From Paenirhodobacter populi (lineage in GTDB: Bacteria > Pseudomonadota > Alphaproteobacteria > Rhodobacterales > Rhodobacteraceae), in NCBI RefSeq assembly GCF_004022215.1, contig NZ_SAUZ01000009.1:113908-177907 (forward strand): DNA of 64,000 bases, given 5' to 3'. Both the position numbers and the translations under genes were made by a program. Positions 25,331-34,102 of this stretch are shown here, piece by piece. The first letter of the stretch is position 1, and the number at the start of each line of letters is the position of its first letter. A model generated the notes under the pieces. That model was not told the origin of the DNA. It worked only from the letters and a program-made list of their open reading frames with translations, and searched no databases.

Positions 25331-26228
25331 CGCAATGCAGGTCCAGATCGCGCACGATCCCGGCCATCAGCGCGTCTCGATCGGCAGGAAGGGGCAGACG
25401 GGGTGGGCGCGGGATGCCAACTTCGAACCCCATATGACGCAGGAGGGTCTTGGTCCCGGCGACATAATACTGACCGCCTACCGCCTCGATCAGCGGCAGA
25501 TACTGCAGATAAAGGGCGCGCGCCTCGTCGATTTTGCCTTCATCCGCGACCAGTTCGAAAATCCGCGACATCGCATGCGGGGCGACGTTCGAGGCGACCG
25601 CAACCCAGCCTTGCGCCCCCATCACGAAGCTCTCGAAGCCGAGGATGCCGCCGAACGGCGTCAGCCTGTCGCCGCACAGCCGGATGATATCGCGGATCCG
25701 AGTCACCTCCAGCGTCGATTCCTTGATGTAGTCGCAACCGTCGATCTCGGCCAGCCGGGCGATCAGCGCGGGCTTGAGATCGACATTGGCGGTCGCCGGA
25801 TTGTTGTAGACCATCACCGGAATCTCGATCGCGGCCGCGATCTGTGCGTAATGATGGACGATCTCGTCATCTGTGGGAGTCGAGTAGAAAGGCGGGATCA
25901 CCATCACCCCGTCCGCACCCATGTCCTGCGCCTTGCGGCTGAGGCGTACGGCTTCGCGCGTGTCCTCGGCCCCGGTGCCGATCAGCACCGGAACCCGCCC
26001 CGCAGCGGTTGCGATCACGGTGCGGATCACGTCGTCGCGTTCCTCTTCCGACAGGGACAGGAATTCCCCGGTCGAGCCAAGCGGGATCAGGCCGTGGATC
26101 CCCTCGCGGATCTGCCAGTCGGTGAAACGGGCCAGTGCGGCCAGGTCTACATCGCCCTGTTGCGTCATGGGCGTGATCATGACGGTGTAGACGCCACGGA
26201 AGGTCTTGGTCATTGCAGTCTCTTTCAA
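25323..26228 (-). CDS. DapA/NAL superfamily class I aldolase or lyase
   Basis: A 301-residue TIM-barrel protein with GVYTVMITPMT at the start, the substrate-carboxylate loop GSTGEFLSLSEEER, the catalytic Tyr in VYNNPAT and the Schiff-base Lys in YIKEST. It could be a 4-hydroxy-tetrahydrodipicolinate synthase-like enzyme, but its operon with an amine oxidoreductase and hydantoinase points to a catabolic member such as a keto-acid aldolase or pyrroline-4-hydroxy-2-carboxylate-deaminase type. The start overlaps the permease stop by four bases and the end overlaps the oxidoreductase start by eight. Confidence 0.85.
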   Translation of the reverse strand: MKETAMTKTFRGVYTVMITPMTQQGDVDLAALARFTDWQIREGIHGLIPLGSTGEFLSLSEEERDDVIRTVIATAAGRVPVLIGTGAEDTREAVRLSRKAQDMGADGVMVIPPFYSTPTDDEIVHHYAQIAAAIEIPVMVYNNPATANVDLKPALIARLAEIDGCDYIKESTLEVTRIRDIIRLCGDRLTPFGGILGFESFVMGAQGWVAVASNVAPHAMSRIFELVADEGKIDEARALYLQYLPLIEAVGGQYYVAGTKTLLRHMGFEVGIPRPPRLPLPADRDALMAGIVRDLDLHCDA

Positions 26229-26911
26229 CGTTTCTCAGCGGCGCCGATGGCCGATGATTTTCCAAAATGCGCTTCGATACGGCGCTGCACGAGATCCCAC
26301 AGCGTGGTCATCGCGAGGTAGTAGATCGCAGCCACGGCGAACAGCTCGAGAACCATGAACTTCTCCTGGATCAGGACCTGGGTGCGGCGCAGCAATTCCT
26401 CCATCGAGATGACCGACGTGACCGATGTGGTCTTGAGCAGGCCGTTCACCGAATTTCCAAGCGGCGGGATGATGATCTTGAACGCCTGCGGCATCACGAT
26501 GTGGCGCATGATGTCGCGTTCCTTCATGCCGATCGCGCGCCCGGCACGGACCTGCCCCTGCGGGACGGCCTCGATCCCGGCGCGGATGATTTCGGCAAGA
26601 TAGGCCGCCTCGTTCAGCGCAAGGCCGATCAGCGCGGATTCGACCACCGAAAGCCGGATCCCCAACACGGGAAGCGCGGTATAGATGATGATGAGCTGGA
26701 CAAGCAGCGGTGTGCCGCGGAACAGCCACACATAGAACCCGGCCAGCATCGCCACCGGCCGGCTGGAGGACCGCCGCATCAGCGCGATGACGAAGCCAAG
26801 CGCCAGTCCCGCGACAAGCGAAACGACCGTCAGCCAGATCGTCGTCCATACCCCGCCCAGAATGAAGGGATTCACCAGATATCCGAAGAATCCCGACCAG
26901 CTCCAGTTCAT
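26225..26911 (-). CDS. Polar amino acid ABC transporter permease (HisM/GlnP type)
   Basis: A 228-residue inner-membrane protein with about five membrane segments. The conserved motif before the coupling helix is visible around residue 105-150 (ALNEAAYLAEIIRAGIEAVP, then QVRAGRAIGMKERDIMRHIV, then MPQAFKIIIPPLGN), as in polar amino acid permeases of the HisM/GlnP group. It works with the binding protein 67 bases upstream and the ATPase at 21720. A shadow frame of equal length exists on the same strand but lacks membrane character. Confidence 0.88.
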   Translation of the reverse strand: MNWSWSGFFGYLVNPFILGGVWTTIWLTVVSLVAGLALGFVIALMRRSSSRPVAMLAGFYVWLFRGTPLLVQLIIIYTALPVLGIRLSVVESALIGLALNEAAYLAEIIRAGIEAVPQGQVRAGRAIGMKERDIMRHIVMPQAFKIIIPPLGNSVNGLLKTTSVTSVISMEELLRRTQVLIQEKFMVLELFAVAAIYYLAMTTLWDLVQRRIEAHFGKSSAIGAAEKR

Positions 26912-26978
26912 GCTTTCTCACCTTTCCTGTTGGGGTAGCGGTCTCCGAAGGGCGAAGGGCGCCCTTCGGACATCGCCT

Positions 26979-27812
26979 TCAGCGGCCGGGGCCTTTCACG
27001 ACATAGGCTCCGTCGGGCAACGGGATGCCATAGTTTGCGAACAGCGTTTCCATGGTTCCGTCCGCACGCATCTCGGTCATCGTCTTCTGCACCGCATCGG
27101 CGAGTTCGGGCGATTTGAACGCGACCGAAACCGGCGCCGGGTAAAGCCCGTGCAGAACCTGTTTGAAGTCGCCGCGCTTGTCATAGGCGGCGGCGACCGC
27201 ATCGATCGACACGACGCCATCGACCTGACCGGCACGCAGCGCCTGAAAGGCCATCGCGAAATTGTCGAAGGTGCGGATCTCGATGCCCTTCAGCCCCTTC
27301 GCAACCAGTTCGTCGTTCAGGGCGCGGGTCTTGCTTTCCTCGAAACCGCCGACCTCGACGCCGATCGACTTGCCGACGATGTCATCGATGCCCGTGACCG
27401 TGCCGTCGAAGGAGGGTGCGAAGGAAACGGAAATCGCCTGATCCTCGTAGGGGATCATCTGCATCATCTTCGCGCGTTCTTCGGTAAAGAAGATGCCGGT
27501 ATTGATCATGTCCCAGCGACCGGACTGCAAGCCGGGAACCATCGCCGAGAACTCGATACGGACATATTCCGGTTTCAGGCAAAGGCGCTTCGCGATCTCC
27601 TCCCCCATTTCGATGCGCATGCCCTTCAGATCGCCGTTGCTGTCGACGAATTGCAGGGGCGGCAGCGTCGGGTTGGTCGACATGGTCAAGGTGCCGGGCT
27701 TTACGAGTTGCGAATCCGCAACGGCGGGTGTGCAGGTCTCGGACATGGCCGCAGAGGAGAGCAATGCAATCGCACAGGGCGCGAGCGCGGATAGGCGGAT
27801 AACATTCATCAT
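26979..27812 (-). CDS. Polar amino acid-type periplasmic binding protein (SBP_bac_3)
   Basis: About 277 residues with a Sec signal (roughly residues 1-23, ending SSAAMS). The family 3 hallmarks are LTMSTNPTLPPLQFVDSNGD, followed by MRIEMGEEIAKRL, the phrase SGRWDMINTGIFFTEERA, and SIGVEVGGFEESK. The paired ATG at 27812/27809 was chosen because the signal peptide begins there; upstream in-frame codons to 27959 are not signal-like. It is the first gene of the seven-gene leftward operon, with a GGTATACC palindrome about 40 bases upstream. Confidence 0.88.
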   Translation of the reverse strand: MMNVIRLSALAPCAIALLSSAAMSETCTPAVADSQLVKPGTLTMSTNPTLPPLQFVDSNGDLKGMRIEMGEEIAKRLCLKPEYVRIEFSAMVPGLQSGRWDMINTGIFFTEERAKMMQMIPYEDQAISVSFAPSFDGTVTGIDDIVGKSIGVEVGGFEESKTRALNDELVAKGLKGIEIRTFDNFAMAFQALRAGQVDGVVSIDAVAAAYDKRGDFKQVLHGLYPAPVSVAFKSPELADAVQKTMTEMRADGTMETLFANYGIPLPDGAYVVKGPGR

Positions 27813-27847
27813 GATCGGTTCCGTGTTGGGCGAGTTTTTGAATTTTA

Positions 27848-27859
27848 GTGGTATACCGA
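27848..27859 (-). promoter_or_regulatory. Candidate GntR (FCD) operator before the amine/hydantoin-type operon
   Basis: An 8-bp perfect palindrome GGTATACC (27850-27857) in the context GTGGTATACCGA, about 40 bp before the binding-protein start. FCD-type GntR regulators often bind T-N-GTATAC-N-A-like sites, and two such regulators lie at the far end of the operon. Confidence 0.4.
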
Positions 27860-28221
27860 TAAAACGCATTCTTGGACGGAAAAAGTCAGATGGCCTCGAA
27901 AATGCATGGGACAATGAAAATGGTGCCATTATTGGCTGATTATCCACACGAATGATCACAAATTAAGCGTATCATGTTCATCTGGAGTGGCCGCGCACAG
28001 CCAAGGCATCTCACTCCCCGCCTCCGCAATCCGAGCGTGGGCGGCAGATTGATCCGTGCGCGGACTGATGGCCGAAGGCGCTGGCCCGTCTGCCGGTGAG
28101 GATGCTCAGCATCGGCACATGGATGCCGTTGTTGTCACCGGAAGCTCATCGATACCCATCATCAGGCCGGTGCAGTGGAGGAACCCTGCGACGCGGCAGG
28201 ATACATCCCGGCATGACCCTC
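27860..28221. other. Spacer between amine/hydantoin operon and iron-uptake operon
   Basis: About 360 bases with no recognisable gene on either strand. The left part is AT-richer (around 27840-27900) and probably holds the promoter of the leftward operon. The right part ends at the stop of the FecCD-type permease that is read from the other side. Confidence 0.45.
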
Positions 28222-29262
28222 TCAGCGCCGCGACAGGCCGAGCACCACAAGCAGGTAAAGTCCCCCGAGGAATCCCGTCGTCAGCCCGATCGGCATCACC
28301 AGTCGCAGCGGCGCATTCTGCCCGATGAGATCCGCGAGGATCATCAGGAGCGCCCCCATCATGGCCCCGGTCAGCAGCGGTGCCCCGGGCGCGCGGGTCA
28401 GCCTTCGGGCAAGCTGCGGCCCCGCAAGCGCGACAAAGGCGATCGGACCGGTGCAGGCCGTCGCGATAGACGTCAACCCGACCGACGCAACGACCAGCAG
28501 GATCCGCGTCGCGCCGACTGGCACGCCAAGCTGGCTGGCCATGTCATCGCCCATCTCCATCATCGACAGCCGGCGGATGCACAGCACCACCACGGGCGCA
28601 AAGATCGCCAGCCCCGCCGCCCCGGTCGCAACATGGGCGAAGGTCCGCCCCTCCAACGAACCGGCAAGCCAGATCTGCGCCGACATGGCACGCTCGAGAT
28701 CGCCCATCGTCAGCAGCAGGGTGTTCAGCCCCGACAGAACCGCGCCGACACCAACGCCGACAAGAATCAGCCGGTAGCCGCCTGTCGTGCCACCTCTCCG
28801 GCCGCGCGCAAGGATCAGCACCGTCGCCGCCGTCGCCACTCCGCTGGCCACCGCGGCGATCGCGATTGTGACAGGACCTGCCGTGAACAGGATGATCGCG
28901 GTGATCGCCCCGCTCGCGGCGCCGGTGGTGAATCCGATCACGTCGGGCGAGCCGAGCGGGTTGCGCGACAGCGACTGGAACACCGCCCCCGCCAGACCAA
29001 GCGCCGCCCCCGTCAGCGCCGCGGTCAGCACCCGCGGCAACCGGATCCGCCAGACCAGCCGGTTCGCCACGGGATTGTCGGAGCTTCCCATCAGCCCTGC
29101 CAAAATCTCGCCCGGCGGCAACCGGGACGAGCCGCTGCCAAGCAGCAACACACCGCAGGTCAGGCACAGCGCCATGAGAACCAGCCCCACCGCCACCGCA
29201 CGTGGGTGCCACAAAAGCGCGACCGGCCCGACCCGCAGGATCCTGTGTCCAACAATGCTCAC
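28222..29262 (-). CDS. Iron-chelate ABC transporter permease (FecCD/FepG type)
   Basis: A 346-residue protein with about ten hydrophobic segments and FecCD hallmarks: RLPRVLTAALTGAALGLAGA near residue 75, the phrase FQSLSRNPLGSPDVIGFTTG, and GPIAFVALAGPQLARRLTRA near the C-terminus, the loop that contacts the ATPase. It pairs with the overlapping gene at 29259 to form the membrane part of a siderophore or heme-type importer. It is the last gene of the leftward operon SIP - FepB-like - permease - permease. Confidence 0.9.
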   Translation of the reverse strand: MSIVGHRILRVGPVALLWHPRAVAVGLVLMALCLTCGVLLLGSGSSRLPPGEILAGLMGSSDNPVANRLVWRIRLPRVLTAALTGAALGLAGAVFQSLSRNPLGSPDVIGFTTGAASGAITAIILFTAGPVTIAIAAVASGVATAATVLILARGRRGGTTGGYRLILVGVGVGAVLSGLNTLLLTMGDLERAMSAQIWLAGSLEGRTFAHVATGAAGLAIFAPVVVLCIRRLSMMEMGDDMASQLGVPVGATRILLVVASVGLTSIATACTGPIAFVALAGPQLARRLTRAPGAPLLTGAMMGALLMILADLIGQNAPLRLVMPIGLTTGFLGGLYLLVVLGLSRR

Positions 29263-30296
29263 AGCCGCGCGAGCCTGAAACGACGCACAACATAGATGAA
29301 GAAAGGCCCGCCAAGCAGTGTCGCCACGATACCCGCCGCAATCTCATCCGGGCGGGCAATGATCCGGCCGATGATATCCGCCATGAGCAGGATCGCCGCC
29401 CCAAAGATCGCCGACAGCGGAAGGATCAACCGATTGTCCGGCCCCGAGATGGCGCGCGCGACATGTGGCGCGACAAGCCCGACGAAACCGATCGGCCCTG
29501 CCGCGGCGGTTGCTACCCCGCACAGCACCATGACCGCAGCACAGGCGAAAGCCCATGTGCGGCGGGGGCTCATGCCAAGCGCGGCCCCCGTCTCATGACC
29601 GAGCGCCAGCGCGTTCAGGTCCGGCGCCAGCATCAGCGACAGTCCGCCCCCGGCAATCAGCGCAATCGCCATCACCTGCACGACGGTCATCCCCCGTCCC
29701 TCCAATGCGCCGGCGCTCCAGGCACGAAAGCTGTCAAGAATATCCAGCCCGGCGTTCAGGATGACAAAGGCGGTCGCCGCCCCAAGCAGCACCGAAAGCC
29801 CCGCCCCGGCCAGAACCAGCCGAACCGGATCGGTGCCGCTGACATGCGCGCGCCCCAGGACAAAGACAGCAGCCCCTGCAAACCCGGCGCCCAGAATCCC
29901 GAACCACATGTAATCGGTCATCGACGTCAGCCCGAGGGCCGAGGCGCTCAGCACCACCGCCACCGCCGCCCCCGCATTGACGCCGAGCAGGCCGGGTTCG
30001 GCCAATGGATTGCGCGTGACCGCCTGCATCACCGCCCCGGCAAGCCCAAGCGCCGCCCCCGCCGTTACGCCCAGAAGGCTGCGCGGCACACGCAGGGTCC
30101 GCACCACCAGATGCAGGTCGTTGCCTGGATCATAGGCGATCAGCGCTTGCGCAACCTCAGCAAGCGGCACCGGGCGCGAACCGATCGCAAGGCTTGCCGC
30201 CATCAGCACCGCCAGAACCGGCAGCGCCACCGCGAAAACCGAGAGGGCCCGCCGGGGCAGGCCGTAACGATGACGAGGGACGGAACAGCGGATCAT
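29259..30296 (-). CDS. Iron-chelate ABC transporter permease (FecCD/FepD type)
   Basis: A 345-residue polytopic protein with LRVPRSLLGVTAGAALGLAG, the phrase VTRNPLAEPGLLGVNAGAAV and the C-terminal ATPase-contact region IGFVGLVAPHVARAISGPDN, all standard for FepD/FecC-like permeases. The N-terminus begins with a basic cytoplasmic stretch and a membrane helix at about 16-36. It overlaps the binding-protein gene upstream and the second permease downstream by four bases each. Confidence 0.9.
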   Translation of the reverse strand: MIRCSVPRHRYGLPRRALSVFAVALPVLAVLMAASLAIGSRPVPLAEVAQALIAYDPGNDLHLVVRTLRVPRSLLGVTAGAALGLAGAVMQAVTRNPLAEPGLLGVNAGAAVAVVLSASALGLTSMTDYMWFGILGAGFAGAAVFVLGRAHVSGTDPVRLVLAGAGLSVLLGAATAFVILNAGLDILDSFRAWSAGALEGRGMTVVQVMAIALIAGGGLSLMLAPDLNALALGHETGAALGMSPRRTWAFACAAVMVLCGVATAAAGPIGFVGLVAPHVARAISGPDNRLILPLSAIFGAAILLMADIIGRIIARPDEIAAGIVATLLGGPFFIYVVRRFRLARL

Positions 30297-31234
30297 TTCG
30301 GGAAGTAAGGCGCCACCGTCTCAACCATCTGCAGCCCGGAATAATAATCGACCCGGAACGAGGTCGGCCCCAGCGGCCAGACATGCCCGTTCCTGACCGC
30401 CGGGAGATTGGCGAGCACCGGATCGTCCATGAAGGCCTTCACGCTCTCCTCGGTCCCGTTCAGCAGGAAAACACCATCCCCCGCAATGGCGGCGGCCAGA
30501 TTTTCACGCGAGATGAAATCGAAATCCTGCGATCGGGTGACGTCGCCCCGCATCGCTTCGGGCAGGCCGGTGACCGTGAAGCCGAGCGCGGCGAGGACCC
30601 CGGCCTGCGGGCTTGTCGGCCGCGAAACGGAATAGGTTCCGCTGAAGTTGTAGGACACGATGCTGACCTTGCCCGCGGGGATGGTCATATCGTCGCGGGC
30701 CGCTCTGGTTCGGGCATCGAAATCGGCAATGATACGCTCCGCATCCGCCTCGTGCCCCGTCGCGCGGCCAAGCTGACGGGCGAGAGTCTGCCAGTTCGCA
30801 CTGAAATAATCGAGCACCATAACCGGCATGCCTTGCGCCCGAAGTTCAGGCACGAAAGGCAGGATTGCATCTCCCCCGGTGGCCGATGCGACGACAAGAT
30901 CGGGATCTGAGACAATCAGAGCCTCGATGTCAAAGGCGAGGTTTGGATAGAGTATCTCCACCCCGCGCTCCCGCGCAATATCGGCCCATTGCAGGAAAAA
31001 TCCCTGCTCATCGGTCAGCGGGCCGACCACGGCGGTCGCGGTCGAAACGACAGGCGCGTCGATCGCAAGCAGGATCCCGGTCAGGCTCGGCGTTGTCGAG
31101 ACCACCCGTGTCGGCGGCGCCGCCAAGGTCAGATCGCCATCAGGCTGTGCGATTGTGCGCGGCCAATCCGCCTCGGCATGCGCCTGAAGCGGCAACACAA
31201 ATGCGCAGGCGGTGAGGAAAGCAAAACGGAACAT
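30293..31234 (-). CDS. Periplasmic iron-siderophore binding protein (FepB type)
   Basis: A 313-residue class III binding protein. The signal peptide covers about residues 1-21 (ending QAHAEA). The phrase RVVSTTPSLTGILLAIDAPV is the first lobe signature, SDPDLVVASATGGDA precedes the interlobe helix, and the C-terminus contains AVRNGHVWPLGPTSFRVDYY. Among siderophore binders the text is closest to FepB-like proteins for catecholate ligands, though that is tentative. The start at 31234 has AGGAGG five bases before it; an ATG at 31249 would place the start inside the previous gene's stop. Confidence 0.87.
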   Translation of the reverse strand: MFRFAFLTACAFVLPLQAHAEADWPRTIAQPDGDLTLAAPPTRVVSTTPSLTGILLAIDAPVVSTATAVVGPLTDEQGFFLQWADIARERGVEILYPNLAFDIEALIVSDPDLVVASATGGDAILPFVPELRAQGMPVMVLDYFSANWQTLARQLGRATGHEADAERIIADFDARTRAARDDMTIPAGKVSIVSYNFSGTYSVSRPTSPQAGVLAALGFTVTGLPEAMRGDVTRSQDFDFISRENLAAAIAGDGVFLLNGTEESVKAFMDDPVLANLPAVRNGHVWPLGPTSFRVDYYSGLQMVETVAPYFPK

Positions 31235-31248
31235 GGCGGCCTCCTGCA

Positions 31249-32142
31249 TCAGATCGGCAACTCGTCATCGCTCAGATCGGCGAGTGTCCTGCCTTTGGCC
31301 AATAGCGCCGCATATTCCGCAAGGCGCACCCGGTCGAGCTCCGTGCCGCTGATGCCGAGCTTCCAGTAGCCCACAACCTGCAACTGATCGCGCGGTACGC
31401 CGGCGGCACGGAAATGCTCTCGTATCCGGCGCATCTCCTGCCGTTCGCCGGCGGCCCATATGACACAGGCTCCCGGATCGGAAATCGTGCGGGCAGCGGC
31501 GGCCAGATGCCCCGTCGCGCCCGCAGGCTCCCCCTCCACACGCAACAGCAGATGCAGGTTTAATCCCTCGGGGCGGGGAAGTTCATCAAAGGCGGCAGGG
31601 TCGGCGGTCTCGATCCAGACATCGCTTTCAAGGCCCTGCGTCCAGGCCGCGGGCGTCCAGGCGTTCAGGATCGCCCAGACCGCGGGAATGGCGGTTTCGT
31701 CGGCAAAGATCGCCGCGCGTTTCCCCTCCACCGGCAGAGGCACCACATGCTGGCGTGGCCCGATCATCGGCAGCAAGGTTCCTGGCCTTGCGTCGTGCAG
31801 CCAGCGCATCGCAGGGCTGTCATCGCCATGCAGGATGAAATCGATCTCCAGAAGACCAGTCGCGGGATCGAACCGGCGCACCGTATACACCCGCATCACC
31901 GGACGCTGCCCTTCTGGTTGCGCCACGGCGATGCGGATGGCCTGGTTCGGCGGCGTCCATGCCGCGGGATCCTGCGGAGCGATATGCCCGATCACCCGCG
32001 CGACCGAAGGCACGGGGCGATCTATGCGGACAACCCGCATCTCGATCCGCTCCATGCCCTGCATGTGATCTTCGCGTTCCAGAAGCCCCTCGGGATCCTC
32101 GACGGATCCGGTTTCGGGCGTGTGTTTGCCGCTTTCAGCCAT
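31249..32142 (-). CDS. Siderophore-interacting FAD/NAD(P)H protein (SIP/ViuB family)
   Basis: A 297-residue ferri-siderophore reductase-type protein. The FAD-binding text RVYTVRRFDPATGLLEIDFI sits near residue 80, followed by GPRQHV, and the C-terminal SIP domain contains FADETAIPAVWAIL and IWAAGERQEMRRIREHFRAA. In this family the protein reduces ferric siderophore in the cytoplasm to release iron. It is the first gene of the leftward iron operon; the FepB-like gene starts 15 bases after its stop. It is divergent from the FepC-like ATPase, with the shared promoter region between. Confidence 0.9.
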   Translation of the reverse strand: MAESGKHTPETGSVEDPEGLLEREDHMQGMERIEMRVVRIDRPVPSVARVIGHIAPQDPAAWTPPNQAIRIAVAQPEGQRPVMRVYTVRRFDPATGLLEIDFILHGDDSPAMRWLHDARPGTLLPMIGPRQHVVPLPVEGKRAAIFADETAIPAVWAILNAWTPAAWTQGLESDVWIETADPAAFDELPRPEGLNLHLLLRVEGEPAGATGHLAAAARTISDPGACVIWAAGERQEMRRIREHFRAAGVPRDQLQVVGYWKLGISGTELDRVRLAEYAALLAKGRTLADLSDDELPI

Positions 32143-32241
32143 GGCATCCCCCTTCGGCGGATTAGACCGCGCATGCAGGTGTTGAGATCCGGGCAGATGG
32201 CTTGCGGCGCTGGCGGGCGTAGCCGGGAATATGCGTATCCG

Positions 32242-32270
32242 TATTGCAGATCACATACCGCAATGCAATA
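32242..32270. promoter_or_regulatory. Inverted repeats in the divergent SIP/FepC promoter region
   Basis: TATTGC (32242-32247) and GCAATA (32265-32270) form an inverted repeat, with a second GCAAT at 32260-32264, in an otherwise GC-rich region between two divergent iron-uptake genes. An iron regulator (Fur/Mur, Irr or RirA) would be expected here, but the sequence does not clearly match any consensus I know. Confidence 0.3.
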
Positions 32271-32313
32271 TGATACCACACGAATGGAACGACGAAAAAG
32301 TCAGGAAACGGTC

Positions 32314-33129
32314 ATGTCGCATCGCCTGATGGCGGATACGGTGACGCTTCGCTATGAGGCCCGCGTCATAGCGAAGGATCTGTCGCTTGGTATCCGCGAT
32401 GGCGCCTTCACGGCCATCGTCGGCCCGAACGCCTGCGGCAAGTCAACGCTGCTGCGCGCCCTGTCCCGGCTCCTGCCGCCTGAGAGCGGGCGCATCATCC
32501 TAGACGGCAAGGCGATTTCCGACCTGCCGACGCGCGAGGTGGCGCGCCGGGTCGGGCTTTTGCCGCAATCGCCTGCGGCACCCGATGGGGTTGCCGTCGC
32601 CGATCTCGTCGCCCGCGGCCGGTTCCCGCACCAGAGCCTGCTGCGCCAGTGGTCTCCCGCGGATGAAGCCGCCGTCGGTTCGGCGATGGAGGCAACGGGG
32701 ATCGCCGATCTGGCCTCGCGTCCGGTGGCGGAGCTTTCGGGTGGGCAGCGACAGCGGGTCTGGATCGCCATGGCGCTGGCGCAGGAAACGCCGATTCTGC
32801 TGCTCGACGAACCGACGACGTGGCTCGACATCGTGCATCAGGTCGAACTGCTGGAGCTTTTGTCCGAGCTGAACCGCCAAGGCCGGACAATTGTCACTGT
32901 CCTGCACGAACTGAATCTCGCCTTTCGCTACGCCTCGCATCTAGTGGCGATGCGTGACGGAGCGATCGTGGCCGAAGGCAAGCCAGAACAGATCGTCACC
33001 GAGGATCTGGTCCGCGAGGTTTTTGGCCTGTCGGCGCTGGTGATGCCCGATCCATTGACCGGGCGGCCGTTGGTGATCCCGCGCGGAGGCGCGATGGATC
33101 AGCCGCGGGGTCAGTCGAAACAGACCTGA
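32314..33129 (+). CDS. Iron-chelate ABC transporter ATPase (FepC type)
   Basis: A 271-residue ATPase with Walker A GPNACGKST, signature LSGGQRQR, Walker B ILLLDEPTTWLD (the TTWLD form is typical of FepC/FecE-like proteins) and the H-loop VLHELN. It supplies the energy for the divergent permease/binding-protein operon. ATG 32314 was chosen for its AGGAAA about seven bases upstream; an in-frame ATG at 32284 is possible. Its 3' end overlaps the convergent IclR gene by 19 bases. Confidence 0.9.
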   Translation: MSHRLMADTVTLRYEARVIAKDLSLGIRDGAFTAIVGPNACGKSTLLRALSRLLPPESGRIILDGKAISDLPTREVARRVGLLPQSPAAPDGVAVADLVARGRFPHQSLLRQWSPADEAAVGSAMEATGIADLASRPVAELSGGQRQRVWIAMALAQETPILLLDEPTTWLDIVHQVELLELLSELNRQGRTIVTVLHELNLAFRYASHLVAMRDGAIVAEGKPEQIVTEDLVREVFGLSALVMPDPLTGRPLVIPRGGAMDQPRGQSKQT

Positions 33130-33908
33130 CCGCCCGTTGCGCGGTTGATCAGCCGCGCCACATCCTGCAGAGCCAGCCGATCCTCGGGCCGATTCAGCTT
33201 GCCAAGGTCGGTGACGGTCGTGACCACGCAGGTCAATTCCCCCTGTGCATCGAGAATCGGTGCCGCCTGCCCCGTGACGTTCGAAAGCAGATGGCTGGTC
33301 AGTTCGGCCCAGCCTTCGCGACGGACACGGTCAATCACCGGTTTGCCCGGCAAGGTGCCAACGAAATGCGCAGGCTGCACGCGCCGTGCGGCCTCGATGG
33401 TCGCCCGCGGCAGAAAAGCCTGAAACACCAGTCCGCAGGCCGTATTGTCCACCGGCAGCGTATCGCCCAGTCCAAGTGGCGTGATCGAGAAATACGCGCT
33501 GCGATACCACCGCACCAGTGTCGGCCCGCGGTCCGTCCAGATCGCGACACCGCCGCTCATTGCATGGTTCGCGGCCAGTTGCTTCATCTGGACGCCAGCC
33601 ATTTCAACCGCATCCACACGGCGCAAGGCGGCGATCCCGATGGACAGCGCCCCCGCCCCCAGGTCGTAATGACCGCTTACCGGGTCTTGTGAGGCCAGCC
33701 CTTCCTTCACCAGGCTCTGCATGTAGCGATGCGCGGTCGAGCGTCCGGTGCGGGTCTGCCGGGCCAGATCCACCAGTGGCAGGGCCTGCCCGGCCAGCGC
33801 CAGAACATTGAGAAAGCGCATCGCGATCGTGATCGACTGGATCGTGGCCGACCGCTTCTGCCCCTGCGCTTCCGCATCTTCATCGGGAAAAGGCTCGAAT
33901 TCTATCAT
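33111..33908 (-). CDS. IclR family transcriptional regulator
   Basis: A 265-residue regulator: an N-terminal winged helix with LPLVDLARQTRTGRSTAHRY and MQSLVKEGLASQDP, and a C-terminal effector domain with AANHAMSGGVAIWTDRGPT, the phrase LPVDNTACGLVFQAFLP and RREGWAELTSHLLSNVTGQA. Members respond to aromatic or organic-acid ligands. It is divergent from the TonB-dependent receptor, with a TTCTG-N5-CAGAA inverted repeat in between, so it probably controls the receptor and the flavin monooxygenase behind it rather than classic iron regulation. Confidence 0.88.
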   Translation of the reverse strand: MIEFEPFPDEDAEAQGQKRSATIQSITIAMRFLNVLALAGQALPLVDLARQTRTGRSTAHRYMQSLVKEGLASQDPVSGHYDLGAGALSIGIAALRRVDAVEMAGVQMKQLAANHAMSGGVAIWTDRGPTLVRWYRSAYFSITPLGLGDTLPVDNTACGLVFQAFLPRATIEAARRVQPAHFVGTLPGKPVIDRVRREGWAELTSHLLSNVTGQAAPILDAQGELTCVVTTVTDLGKLNRPEDRLALQDVARLINRATGGQVCFD

Positions 33909-34005
33909 GCCTGGGCCTCCTTGCCCTTCGGTATGCCCGACGGGCGAGAGTGTGACATTAAAGCCCGATGGCGCGGAAGGTAAAGATGGCGCGCATCGGC
34001 TGAAA

Positions 34006-34037
34006 TTGACATGCGGTATGCATTCTGCAATTCAGAA
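34006..34037 (+). promoter_or_regulatory. Possible promoter/operator before the TonB-dependent receptor
   Basis: A TTGACA hexamer at 34006-34011 is followed by the inverted repeat TTCTGCAATTCAGAA at 34023-34037, which would overlap the -10 region. IclR proteins bind short inverted repeats in such positions. No convincing -10 hexamer is seen at 17 bp spacing. Confidence 0.35.
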
Positions 34038-34102
34038 CGAACCATATGATGCCAGCCCGCGCCAGCCCGAGTATGTGATCCTTCAAACCTCGGGGTGATA
34101 CC

